Below are positions 8,365 through 15,046 of a stretch of DNA of 26,449 nucleotides, one piece after another (the stretch's first letter is position 1; each line of letters starts with the position of its first letter). The DNA is from CAZOKH01 sp964580315. Lineage in GTDB: Bacteria > Chloroflexota > Anaerolineae > Anaerolineales > Anaerolineaceae. The notes under the pieces were generated by a model. It did no database searches. It had not been told where the DNA came from and was given only the letters and a program-made list of their open reading frames with translations. Made by a program: the position numbers and the translations under genes. The DNA is taken from contig CAZOKH010000053.1 in the NCBI GenBank assembly GCA_964580315.1, positions 1 through 26,449 on the forward strand, written 5' to 3'.

Positions 8365-9246
8365 CTAGTTCTCCAGTGCTTTCTCGCAGGCTTTACGCAT
8401 CACATCAACAGGAGCGGCACGATCTGTCCACATTTCAAATGCAACCGCTGCCTGCTGCACAAGCATTTCCAGGCCATTCATGGCTGGCGCCCCGCTTCTT
8501 TCAGCCTGTTGAATTAATTTGGTCTTGACCGGATTGTAAACCAGGTCATATACCAGTACATTTTTCGGGAATAAAGAATTATCCGGCCAGATTGATTCGT
8601 GAATATTGGGGGTTGTTCCCAGGGGAGTGGTATTGACAATGAGATCAACCATTTCAGAAGCGGTTACCAGGTTTGCATCGGTTAATTCATGATCCAATAT
8701 TTTCATATCAGGAAACAATTTTTGCATCCGCTCAACCAGCCGCGCCGTTCTTTCCCGCGAGCGGTTGAGAATGTGAATTTCCGACGCGCCCATTTTCCCC
8801 AGCGCATAAATCACAGCGCTGGCAGCTCCACCAGCCCCAACCACCAACGCCCGTGAAGGCGGCAGGTCTTTGAATCCAAATTCCAACAAAGATTTTCGGA
8901 ACCCGGCCCAGTCCGTGTTGGTTCCAAATAAAATGGGCTTATTTGATTCTTCCTCAAGCTTCACAACAATGGTATTCACCGCCCCCAAATCTCTGGCATC
9001 ATCACGGATGCTGTCCAGAAATGGCATGCAGGACTCTTTGTGTGGAATGGTAACATTACCTCCTCTAAATCCAAGCGCTGCCAAACCCCGCACAGCATCC
9101 TCCAGGTGAGATGACAAAACTGGCAAAGCCACATAACACCAATTCATTTTTAGAAAATCGAATGCGGCATTGTGCAGCACTGGCGACAAACTATGTCCCA
9201 GTGGATATCCCATTATGCCAACTAAATTTGTTTTTCCATCAACCAT
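8365..9246 (-). CDS. aroE: Shikimate dehydrogenase (NADP+)
   Basis: A 293-aa enzyme for shikimate step 4: 3-dehydroshikimate + NADPH to shikimate. Motifs: GYPLGHSLSP for substrate binding, NVTIPHK with the catalytic Lys, GAVNT, GTNTDWAGF, a Rossmann loop GAGGAASA followed by ILNRSRERTARL (the Asn-Arg pair favours NADPH), NTTPLG, and GLEMLVQQAAVAFEMW near the end. The first 8 nt overlap the end of aroA, so it is probably coupled to it. Confidence 0.95.
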   Translation of the reverse strand: MVDGKTNLVGIMGYPLGHSLSPVLHNAAFDFLKMNWCYVALPVLSSHLEDAVRGLAALGFRGGNVTIPHKESCMPFLDSIRDDARDLGAVNTIVVKLEEESNKPILFGTNTDWAGFRKSLLEFGFKDLPPSRALVVGAGGAASAVIYALGKMGASEIHILNRSRERTARLVERMQKLFPDMKILDHELTDANLVTASEMVDLIVNTTPLGTTPNIHESIWPDNSLFPKNVLVYDLVYNPVKTKLIQQAERSGAPAMNGLEMLVQQAAVAFEMWTDRAAPVDVMRKACEKALEN

Positions 9247-10531
9247 ATCGAACTCCCAGTTGTTTCATTAGATCGTAAAAGCCCGGGAATGAATCACCAA
9301 CACAATTCCCATCTTGAATGATGGTCTCTGCTGATGAAATCAATCCAGCGATGGTTAATGCCATTGCCACACGATGATCGCCGTGACTGTTAACCCGTCC
9401 GCCCCTTAGCGGTGTTGGTCCTTCAATCACAAAACCGTCATCGGTTTCTTCAATATGCGCACCCAGCTTTTTCAATTCCCCAACCATAACGGCAATGCGG
9501 TCGGTTTCTTTAACGCGCAAATCTCTCGCATCGCGCACTATGGTTTCGCCGTATGCCTGCGTAGCTGCCACAGCAAAAACAGGGAACTCATCAATCATGC
9601 GCACAACCACATCCTTTTCAACCGTTGTCCCTTTCAAATTTGAACTCTTAATAAGGATTGTGCCTATTTCTTCGCCGTTTTCAACACGATGACCTTGAAT
9701 GGAAATATCCGCACCCATTTCCAGCAAAACATCCAACAGCCCTGTGCGAGTGCTATTCAATCCAACATTACCAATTTCAATTTCTGCGTTCTCAACAATG
9801 GCTCCGGCGACCAGCGGAAACGCTGCTGAAGAAAAATCTCCCGGCACCCGGATATGAATGGCATTCAAGTATTGAGCAGCTTGAATCTGAACTGTGTTAG
9901 CCTCAATTTCCAGCGACGCCCCCATGGCTTTCAACATGCGCTCGGTATGGTCGCGAGCCGGGCCGGGTTGACGAACTGTGGTGATACCCTCAGCATACAA
10001 CCCCGCCAGGATTATGGCGCTTTTAACCTGTGCCGAAGCCACTTTCAATTCCAGGTCGGCTCCTACCAAAGGTTGTCCTTGAATTTTCACGGGTGCTTTT
10101 CCGTCTGTTGTCTGAATCATAGCCCCCATTTTCATCAAGGGTTCAGCCACCCGGTTCATTGGCCTGCGTCTCAGTTGTTCTTCACCACTTAAAACACTGT
10201 CAAACGACTGTCCAGCCATTAATCCCATCAATAACCGCATTGTCGTTCCAGAACGCACACAGTTTAATTCTCCCGCAGGCAAATGCAATCCATGAATTCC
10301 AGCGCCATGGACAATTATTTTTGTAGCCCCTTCCTCCTCAATCGTCACTCCCAGGCTCCGCAGACAACCCAGGGTAGCCAGGCAGTCGCCGCCGGGCAGG
10401 AAATTTTCAACAGGGTTTGAACCATCCGTTAAAGCCCCCAGCATCAGCGCACGGTGAGAGATTGATTTATCGCCCGGAACCTGAATCGCTCCCCGCATTT
10501 TCTTTAATGGCTTAACAAGAATATCACTCAT
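9239..10531 (-). CDS. aroA: 3-Phosphoshikimate 1-carboxyvinyltransferase (EPSP synthase)
   Basis: A 430-aa enzyme for step 6: shikimate-3-phosphate + PEP to EPSP. Visible: GDKSISHRA (20-28), LRRRPMNRV, the S3P site SAQVKSA, IDEFP with the catalytic Asp, KETDRI, and HGDHRVAMA. The signature usually reading GN[AS]GT is V92-R-S-G-T96 here, so the Gly-Asn pair is missing. SGTTMRLL and SAQVKSA look more like the class II (Gram-positive type) enzymes than the E. coli type, which bears on glyphosate sensitivity but does not prove it. The ATG overlaps the tyrA stop (ATGA). Confidence 0.94.
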   Translation of the reverse strand: MSDILVKPLKKMRGAIQVPGDKSISHRALMLGALTDGSNPVENFLPGGDCLATLGCLRSLGVTIEEEGATKIIVHGAGIHGLHLPAGELNCVRSGTTMRLLMGLMAGQSFDSVLSGEEQLRRRPMNRVAEPLMKMGAMIQTTDGKAPVKIQGQPLVGADLELKVASAQVKSAIILAGLYAEGITTVRQPGPARDHTERMLKAMGASLEIEANTVQIQAAQYLNAIHIRVPGDFSSAAFPLVAGAIVENAEIEIGNVGLNSTRTGLLDVLLEMGADISIQGHRVENGEEIGTILIKSSNLKGTTVEKDVVVRMIDEFPVFAVAATQAYGETIVRDARDLRVKETDRIAVMVGELKKLGAHIEETDDGFVIEGPTPLRGGRVNSHGDHRVAMALTIAGLISSAETIIQDGNCVGDSFPGFYDLMKQLGVRYG

Positions 10532-11385
10532 ACATAGTGTTCCTTCCTGGCGTTGTGTGCGTTTTGAATGATTTCACGAAGTTCCGCTTCGTCATGGTTA
10601 AGAGCCGCCCGAAACCTGGTAAGGTTTGCTTCAAATTCATCCAGTGCCGCCGTAACAAATTCTTTATTTGTGCTCAACATATCGAACAACATTTCTGGGT
10701 CGCTGCCGGCCAACCGGCTGGTATCCCTCAAACCGCCAGCTGCCATATTCCAGGTTTGCGGATTTTTCAAAGACTGTTCTTGAACAACATTCATTAAACA
10801 ACACGCCACCACGTGAGGCAAATGAGAAATTCTTGAAGCTGTTAAGTCGTGTTCCTCAGGTGTAATTTCAATGGGGATCGCCCCAATGGCATTGACAATT
10901 AACCTGGACATTTCTTTGGCATTTTGTGTAGTGCGTTGAAGCGGTGTGAGGAAGAATTTTTCTCCCCGAAACAGGCCGGGGTCTGCATAAGTAATTCCGG
11001 CCTTCTCCTTACCGCACATCGGGTGCCCGCCGATGGGATCAAGGTTATCAGGGAGTTTCTGCATCGCCTGCACAATTTGAGATTTCGTACTCCCCAGATC
11101 CATAATCACGCATTTCAAATCCGCAATTTTAGCCAGCACTTCAAGATAACGAATGATGGTTTTGACAGGCGTCGCCAGAATGATGACATTAGCCTGACGG
11201 ATTTCTTCAGTTATTTCCACATAACCCTGGTCAATGATATTCTTTTGAAGAGCAATATCAATTGTGGTGTGATTTCGGTCAACTCCGCAAACTTTACGAC
11301 ATCTGCCGTGTAAAGCCCCGGCAATCGATCCCCCCATCAATCCCATTCCAACAACTGTTATATTCAGCTCATTCAAAGAAATCAT
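10528..11385 (-). CDS. tyrA: Prephenate dehydrogenase
   Basis: A 285-aa enzyme that converts prephenate to 4-hydroxyphenylpyruvate (or arogenate to tyrosine) with NAD(P)+. The Rossmann loop is GMGLMGGS at about 13-20. DLGSTKS and GGHPMCGKE are the family's catalytic segments, the His of the latter included. HLPHVVA and GGLRDTSRLA follow in the helical dimer domain. There is no ACT domain or fused chorismate mutase, so allosteric control by tyrosine is not obvious here. ATGA overlaps on both sides (with aroF and aroA). Confidence 0.93.
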   Translation of the reverse strand: MISLNELNITVVGMGLMGGSIAGALHGRCRKVCGVDRNHTTIDIALQKNIIDQGYVEITEEIRQANVIILATPVKTIIRYLEVLAKIADLKCVIMDLGSTKSQIVQAMQKLPDNLDPIGGHPMCGKEKAGITYADPGLFRGEKFFLTPLQRTTQNAKEMSRLIVNAIGAIPIEITPEEHDLTASRISHLPHVVACCLMNVVQEQSLKNPQTWNMAAGGLRDTSRLAGSDPEMLFDMLSTNKEFVTAALDEFEANLTRFRAALNHDEAELREIIQNAHNARKEHYV

Positions 11386-12395
11386 AAGGTTCTTCCTACA
11401 GCTTCAGCTATGGGTTTTAACGCTTGCATCAGTTTTTTAAACTTTTCCGGCTTCAAAGATTGGGCTCCATCTGATAGTGCTTCTTCAGGGCGTGGATGAA
11501 CCTCAATAATCAAACCGTCCGCCCCGGCTGCAATTGAGGCGCGCGAAACCGGGTCAACCAGATCCCATTTTCCTGTTGCGTGACTGGGATCAACAATAAC
11601 AGGTAAATGACTCAATTGCTTCAGAACTGGAACGGCGCTGATATCCAGTGTGTTTCGTGTGTATGGCTCAAAGGTACGAATCCCACGTTCACACAACATC
11701 ACATTCTCATTTCCGTTTGAAAGAATATACTCTGCAGACATCAACAGTTCCTCGATGGTTGACATCATTCCCCTCTTTAAAAGTATAGGGTGATTTATCT
11801 TTCCCACGGCCTGCAAAAGGGAATAATTTTGCATGTTGCGCGTTCCAATCTGAATCACATCTGCATATTCAGCCACCATGGGAACCATCTGCGGCTCCAT
11901 TACTTCCGTCACCACCGGCAGCCCGGTCAATTCCCTTGCTTCCGCCAGCAGCCGCAATCCCTCTTCTCCCAATCCCTGGAAGCTATAGGGTGAACTGCGC
12001 GGTTTGAAAGCGCCGCCGCGCAGCAAATGCGCGCCAGCTTTTTTCACTGCCTGAGCTGTTTCAAGCAATTGTTCCCGGTTTTCCACAGCACACGGGCCGC
12101 TCATGACCACGATCTGGTTTCCCCCAATCTTAATCTTTCCGACCCTTATCATGGTATCTTTCGGATGAAATTCCCGGCTGGACAATTTAAACGGGCGCAA
12201 AATCCTGACCAGCCGGTCAACCCCGTCCATACGCCCAATTTGTTCATCATCCACCAGGCGAACATCCCCGATGACGCCAAGGATGGTCTGTTCTTCTCCC
12301 TGCGACAGATGAATTCTGCATCCCATTTTTTCAATTCGGATTTTTACTGCATCAATCTGCCCCTCACTTGCTTTATGCTTCATAATGATAATCAT
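11382..12395 (-). CDS. aroF: 3-Deoxy-7-phosphoheptulonate synthase, type I-beta with N-terminal regulatory domain
   Basis: A 337-aa enzyme that commits PEP and erythrose-4-phosphate to the shikimate pathway. Residues 1 to about 75 form the ferredoxin-like domain (MKHKASEGQIDAV... DRLVRILRPFKLSSRE). In the Thermotoga-type enzyme this domain gates the barrel on binding Tyr or Phe. The barrel shows VMSGPCAVE, LRGGAFKPRSSPYSFQG, VIQIGTRNMQN, LLKRGM, CERGIRTFE and VDPSHATGK, the family's metal and substrate sites. GGAGG 8 nt before the ATG at 12395 decides the start; an in-frame ATG four codons later is less well placed. It follows aroH with a 3-nt gap and overlaps tyrA by 4 nt. Confidence 0.95.
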   Translation of the reverse strand: MIIIMKHKASEGQIDAVKIRIEKMGCRIHLSQGEEQTILGVIGDVRLVDDEQIGRMDGVDRLVRILRPFKLSSREFHPKDTMIRVGKIKIGGNQIVVMSGPCAVENREQLLETAQAVKKAGAHLLRGGAFKPRSSPYSFQGLGEEGLRLLAEARELTGLPVVTEVMEPQMVPMVAEYADVIQIGTRNMQNYSLLQAVGKINHPILLKRGMMSTIEELLMSAEYILSNGNENVMLCERGIRTFEPYTRNTLDISAVPVLKQLSHLPVIVDPSHATGKWDLVDPVSRASIAAGADGLIIEVHPRPEEALSDGAQSLKPEKFKKLMQALKPIAEAVGRTL

Positions 12396-12398
12396 GAT

Positions 12399-12767
12399 TT
12401 ATTCCTCCTTTACCCAATCGGGTCTCAAAGACCGCGCTTCGCGTAAATAAACATGGACAATTTCAGTCTTACTTTTTTCAGTCTCGCATAAAATCGAAAC
12501 GCGGATACATTTTGCTAAACTTCCCATAACTTCCATTTCCTGCATGCACATCAGCGGGATATTTGTGTACCCCATGTCCCGCACCGCCCTCGCCGGGTAA
12601 ACCGCATCCAAATCTCTGGTCGCAGTAAATGTGATGGACACCAGGTCGTCAGCGTTCAATTCATTTTTTTCCAGAATCGTTTTCACCAGCAAACTGGCAG
12701 CAGAGAGAATTTCTTTTTGATCGTTCTTTTCGACTGTTATCGCACCGCGAATACCTCGAATTGTCAT
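12399..12767 (-). CDS. aroH: Chorismate mutase, AroH type
   Basis: A 122-aa cytosolic trimeric enzyme: chorismate to prephenate, the branch step to Tyr and Phe. It has the AroH-type layout: MTIRGIRGAITVEKND at the N-terminus (active-site Arg in RGIRGA), FTATRDLDAVYPARAVR in the middle, and VYLREARSLRPD at the C-terminus. The length is close to B. subtilis AroH. The ATG at 12767 is preceded by GGAGG 7 nt upstream. The reading frame stays open for 40 more codons, but these pass through the attenuator terminator hairpin and are not part of the gene. It is the first enzyme gene of the operon, directly after the attenuator. Confidence 0.95.
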   Translation of the reverse strand: MTIRGIRGAITVEKNDQKEILSAASLLVKTILEKNELNADDLVSITFTATRDLDAVYPARAVRDMGYTNIPLMCMQEMEVMGSLAKCIRVSILCETEKSKTEIVHVYLREARSLRPDWVKEE

Positions 12768-12782
12768 AACTTTTCCTCCGGG

Positions 12783-12820
12783 AATAATAAAAAAACGTGG
12801 AGCGATTGGCTCCACGTTTT
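12783..12820 (-). terminator. Intrinsic terminator of the aro attenuator
   Basis: On the minus strand AAAACGTGGAGC (12820-12809) pairs perfectly with GCTCCACGTTTT (12803-12792) around the 5-nt loop CAATC. Seven U's follow the GC-rich stem directly. It lies between the leader peptide and aroH, 16 nt before the aroH ribosome site, so it would abort transcription of the whole operon unless prevented. Confidence 0.88.
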
Positions 12821-12878
12821 GGTTAATTCTGGTTTTTTCTATCCGACTACTTTTTTTACCTTCCAGAAACGCCGAAGC
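12809..12878 (-). promoter_or_regulatory. Predicted antiterminator competing with the aro terminator
   Basis: GCTTCGGCGTTT (12878-12867), which begins at the last base of the leader stop codon, can pair with AAACGTGGAGC (12819-12809). That gives eleven pairs, two of them G-U, with one bulged G. It uses the same bases as the 5' arm of the terminator, so the two structures exclude each other. A ribosome stalled on the Tyr codons leaves this segment free; one that reaches the stop codon covers it. A further 7-bp pairing (12927-12933 with 12858-12864) may form a pause or shielding helix. Confidence 0.7.
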
Positions 12879-12943
12879 TAACCGCACCGATTAGGAACGC
12901 GATAATAATAAAAATAGTAGCGGAAAGGAAGGTTGAATAACAT
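12878..12943 (-). CDS. Tyr/Phe-rich leader peptide of the aro operon
   Basis: A 21-codon open frame beginning MLFNLPFRYYFYYYR and ending VPNRCG before TAG. Five Tyr and three Phe codons occur in the first 14, with YYFYYY at residues 9-14. It starts about 17 nt after the predicted transcription start and ends just before the antiterminator. This is the arrangement of the pheL, trpL and hisL leaders. Tyrosine (and perhaps phenylalanine) shortage would stall the ribosome at the run and let transcription continue into aroH. The ribosome site is weak (AAATAAAG upstream of ATG). The composition and placement are hard to explain otherwise. Confidence 0.85.
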   Translation of the reverse strand: MLFNLPFRYYFYYYRVPNRCG

Positions 12944-12965
12944 AGTCTTTATTTTCTTTGTAGTC

Positions 12966-12971
12966 TATAAT
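12966..12971 (+). promoter_or_regulatory. Possible -10 box for the aminotransferase gene, overlapping the aro promoter
   Basis: TATAAT on the plus strand occupies nearly the same bases as the aro -10 box on the other strand, 54 nt before the aminotransferase ATG. No convincing -35 box is seen at 16-18 nt. If both are used, RNA polymerases would compete for this site. Confidence 0.4.
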
Positions 12972-12995
12972 ATCGTTGAAAAATCAATTTGTCAA
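12967..12995 (-). promoter_or_regulatory. Sigma-70-type promoter of the aro operon
   Basis: On the minus strand the -35 box TTGACA (12995-12990) is exact and the -10 box TATTAT (12972-12967) has one mismatch, with a 17-nt spacer. Transcription would begin at about 12960, 17 nt before the leader-peptide ATG. Confidence 0.85.
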
Positions 12996-13024
12996 CAATG
13001 AATATTTTTAACGGAGCGCATACC

Positions 13025-14227
13025 ATGATCGGAATGAGCATCACCAGCAGTATTCAACCTTCCAGGCGAATTTCCCAGTTCAAAACCGACTTTTTTGTGG
13101 AACTCGGTCAGCGTGTTTCTCAATTGCGCTCACAGGGAAAAGATGTCATACGCCTTGATATGGGATCACCCGATTTTGCTCCCCCGGCTTTCATGGTCAA
13201 TGCGATCAAAGATACATTATCAAATCCTGACCGGCATGGTTATGCTCCCAATGGTGGAACACCTCAATTCAAGCAGGCTGCCGCCTCCTATTACCAAAAG
13301 CGGTTTGGCGTCCAACTCGACCCTTCGTCGCAAATTCTTGGTCTTTTGGGCTCAAAAAGCGGCCTGTTTTCATTTGCGCAGGTATTACTTAATCCGGGTG
13401 ATGTGTCACTAATTCCTTCCCCTGGATATCCCACTTATACAAATGCCAGCCTGTTCTCGGACGCTACACCATACTACCTGCCTCTTCTTGCCGAAAAGAA
13501 TTTTTTACCCGACCTGAAGGACATTTCCCCGGAAATTTTACACAACGCCAGATTATTATGGTTAAACTATCCCAATAATCCCACTGGCGCACTGGCTCCC
13601 ATGTCATTTTTAGAAGAAGCCGTCCAATTTGCCCGTGAGAACCAGTGCATCATAGCTTACGACAATCCCTATTCGGAAGTTTGCTTTGAAGATTACCAGC
13701 CCCCGTCCATACTTCAAATTCCCGGTGCTTTGGATGTATGTGTGGAATTCAATTCGCTCTCCAAGACGTATAACATTGCCGGCTGGCGTCTTGGAATTGC
13801 CGTTGGGAACCCTCAATTAATTGATTTATTGCGCATCTACAGCTCAATTAGCAACTCATCCCAGTTTTTTGGAATCTGGGATGCAGGCGGCACAGCCTTA
13901 ACCTCCGATCAATCCTGGTTAATTCCACGCAATCAAGAATACGCAGCACGCCGCGACCTGGTTGTGAATGGATTGCGTTCTTTGGGTTTTACGGTGGATA
14001 CCCCCAAAGCGACAATATATGTCTGGGCAAAACTGCCGGCCTCCGAAAGCAGGAACAGCGCTCAATTCTGCAGCGATTTGCTTGAGCAAGGTTTGGTCAG
14101 CATAACACCAGGCAGTTACTACGGTGAATCGGGGGAAGGCTACGTCCGCATCTCACTGACAACCAATTGCGAAAGAATATCCCAAAGTATTGACAGGTTG
14201 GCAGCTTTTCAAAAATTAAATACATAA
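13025..14227 (+). CDS. PLP-dependent class I/II aminotransferase, possibly aromatic or LL-diaminopimelate type
   Basis: A 400-aa fold-type I PLP enzyme. NYPNNPTG (181-188), YDNPYSE with Asp213 and Tyr216, SLSKTYNIAGWR with the Schiff-base Lys247 and Arg255, and YVRISL near the end are all in place. The general pattern resembles the MalY/DapL-like aminotransferases, often annotated as LL-diaminopimelate aminotransferase. Its divergent position on the tyrosine-operon promoter makes 4-hydroxyphenylpyruvate or arogenate transamination an attractive role, but this is inference. I chose the ATG at 13025 because GGAG lies 8 nt upstream. ATG 12998 and TTG 12989 lie closer to the aro -35 box and lack a ribosome site. 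Confidence 0.85.
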   Translation: MIGMSITSSIQPSRRISQFKTDFFVELGQRVSQLRSQGKDVIRLDMGSPDFAPPAFMVNAIKDTLSNPDRHGYAPNGGTPQFKQAAASYYQKRFGVQLDPSSQILGLLGSKSGLFSFAQVLLNPGDVSLIPSPGYPTYTNASLFSDATPYYLPLLAEKNFLPDLKDISPEILHNARLLWLNYPNNPTGALAPMSFLEEAVQFARENQCIIAYDNPYSEVCFEDYQPPSILQIPGALDVCVEFNSLSKTYNIAGWRLGIAVGNPQLIDLLRIYSSISNSSQFFGIWDAGGTALTSDQSWLIPRNQEYAARRDLVVNGLRSLGFTVDTPKATIYVWAKLPASESRNSAQFCSDLLEQGLVSITPGSYYGESGEGYVRISLTTNCERISQSIDRLAAFQKLNT

Positions 14228-14311
14228 TTAATATCGTTTAAATAGGTTTTCTAGACAATTGTTGTAAAATAAAATTGTAGGATAAATCATTCACCCTGCA
14301 AGGAGAACAAT

Positions 14312-14965
14312 ATGCTCGTTGGAGATCGAATGTCTAAACCTGTTATAACAATCCATCCCGAGACGTCCATGAAAGATGCGCTCGAATTGATGGAAAGAGA
14401 GCATGTTCACCGGCTCCCGGTTGTTGACAAAAAAGGCAAATTAGTCGGGATTATTTCAGAAAGAGAGTTATACAAGGAATATCCATCTGAAGCAACCACG
14501 CTCAGCGTTTGGGAACTGAATTACCTCCTAAAAGAAATCACGATTGAGAAGTTGATGACCAGAGACGTCACCACCGTCACCGAAGACACCCCGCTGGAAG
14601 AAGCCGCCCGAATTATGGTGGACAAGGATTTTTCGGGTATTCCCGTTGTCCGAGATGACAAAGTGGTGGGGATGATCACCGAGACAGACCTGTTCAAAAT
14701 CTTCCTTGAAATGCTTGGCGCCCGCAATCCTGGTGTTCGGCTTACCGTTCTGCTACCAGAAACCCCGGGTGCTCTGATGAAAGTAACCGAAGCCATCTTC
14801 AAAATCGGTGGAAATATTGAAGCAGTTGGCACATTCCTGGGCGAGAGTACAGCTAACCGCGAAGTGACCATCAAAGTTGAAGAAGTTGAAATGGCGGCAT
14901 TACGAGAAGCTGTTACCCCTCATGTTGAAAAAATCCTCGATATTCGGGAAATGTTGATGGTCTAA
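14312..14965 (+). CDS. CBS-domain pair with C-terminal ACT domain (AcuB-like)
   Basis: A 217-aa soluble protein. Two CBS motifs (about 1-60 and 78-130: VGDRMSKPVITIHPETSMKD and KLMTRDVTTVTEDTPLEE) would bind an adenine nucleotide. They are followed by an ACT-like domain at about 142-217 (VRLTVLLPETPGALMKVTEA), which in other proteins binds amino acids. No catalytic domain is present, so it is a likely ligand-sensing regulator; AcuB of Bacillus has the same layout. AAGGAG lies 6 nt before the ATG. A strong terminator follows, so this is a single-gene unit. The target is unknown. Confidence 0.85.
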   Translation: MLVGDRMSKPVITIHPETSMKDALELMEREHVHRLPVVDKKGKLVGIISERELYKEYPSEATTLSVWELNYLLKEITIEKLMTRDVTTVTEDTPLEEAARIMVDKDFSGIPVVRDDKVVGMITETDLFKIFLEMLGARNPGVRLTVLLPETPGALMKVTEAIFKIGGNIEAVGTFLGESTANREVTIKVEEVEMAALREAVTPHVEKILDIREMLMV

Positions 14966-14979
14966 AATAAACCTTTAAA

Positions 14980-15023
14980 CAAACAAAGAAATCGCCGGAG
15001 CAACCCGGCGATTTCTTTGTTTG
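14980..15023 (+). terminator. Intrinsic terminator with a perfect 19-bp stem
   Basis: 14980-14998 and 15005-15023 are exact inverted copies around the 6-nt loop AGCAAC. The core is ATCGCCGG/CCGGCGAT and the outer arms are A-rich then T-rich. It ends the CBS-ACT gene. The A-rich left arm means it could also stop transcripts on the other strand. Confidence 0.9.
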
Positions 15024-15034
15024 CATAGTTCAAT

Positions 15035-15040
15035 TACAAT
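15035..15040 (+). promoter_or_regulatory. Possible -10 box of the SIR2 gene
   Basis: TACAAT lies six bases before the start ATG and just after the preceding terminator. TTTCTT, 17 nt upstream, is a poor -35 box. Transcription from here would begin at or next to the A of the start codon. Confidence 0.35.
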
Positions 15041-15046
15041 AAACCT

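Noticed and set aside
12768..12887. In-frame upstream extension of aroH by 40 codons
   Set aside because: It would translate the antiterminator and terminator hairpins. The internal ATG at 12767 has GGAGG at the right distance and begins the conserved AroH sequence.
14265..14270. TAAAAT (14265), TACAAT (21358) and TAAAAT (24517) as -10 boxes of the CBS-ACT, ParA and zinc-ribbon genes
   Set aside because: Each fits TANAAT but none has a credible -35 box at 16-18 nt, so they are not listed as promoters.
14256..14280. ACAATT...AATTGT symmetry before the CBS-ACT gene
   Set aside because: Short, AT-only arms that are expected by chance here; no promoter spacing supports an operator.
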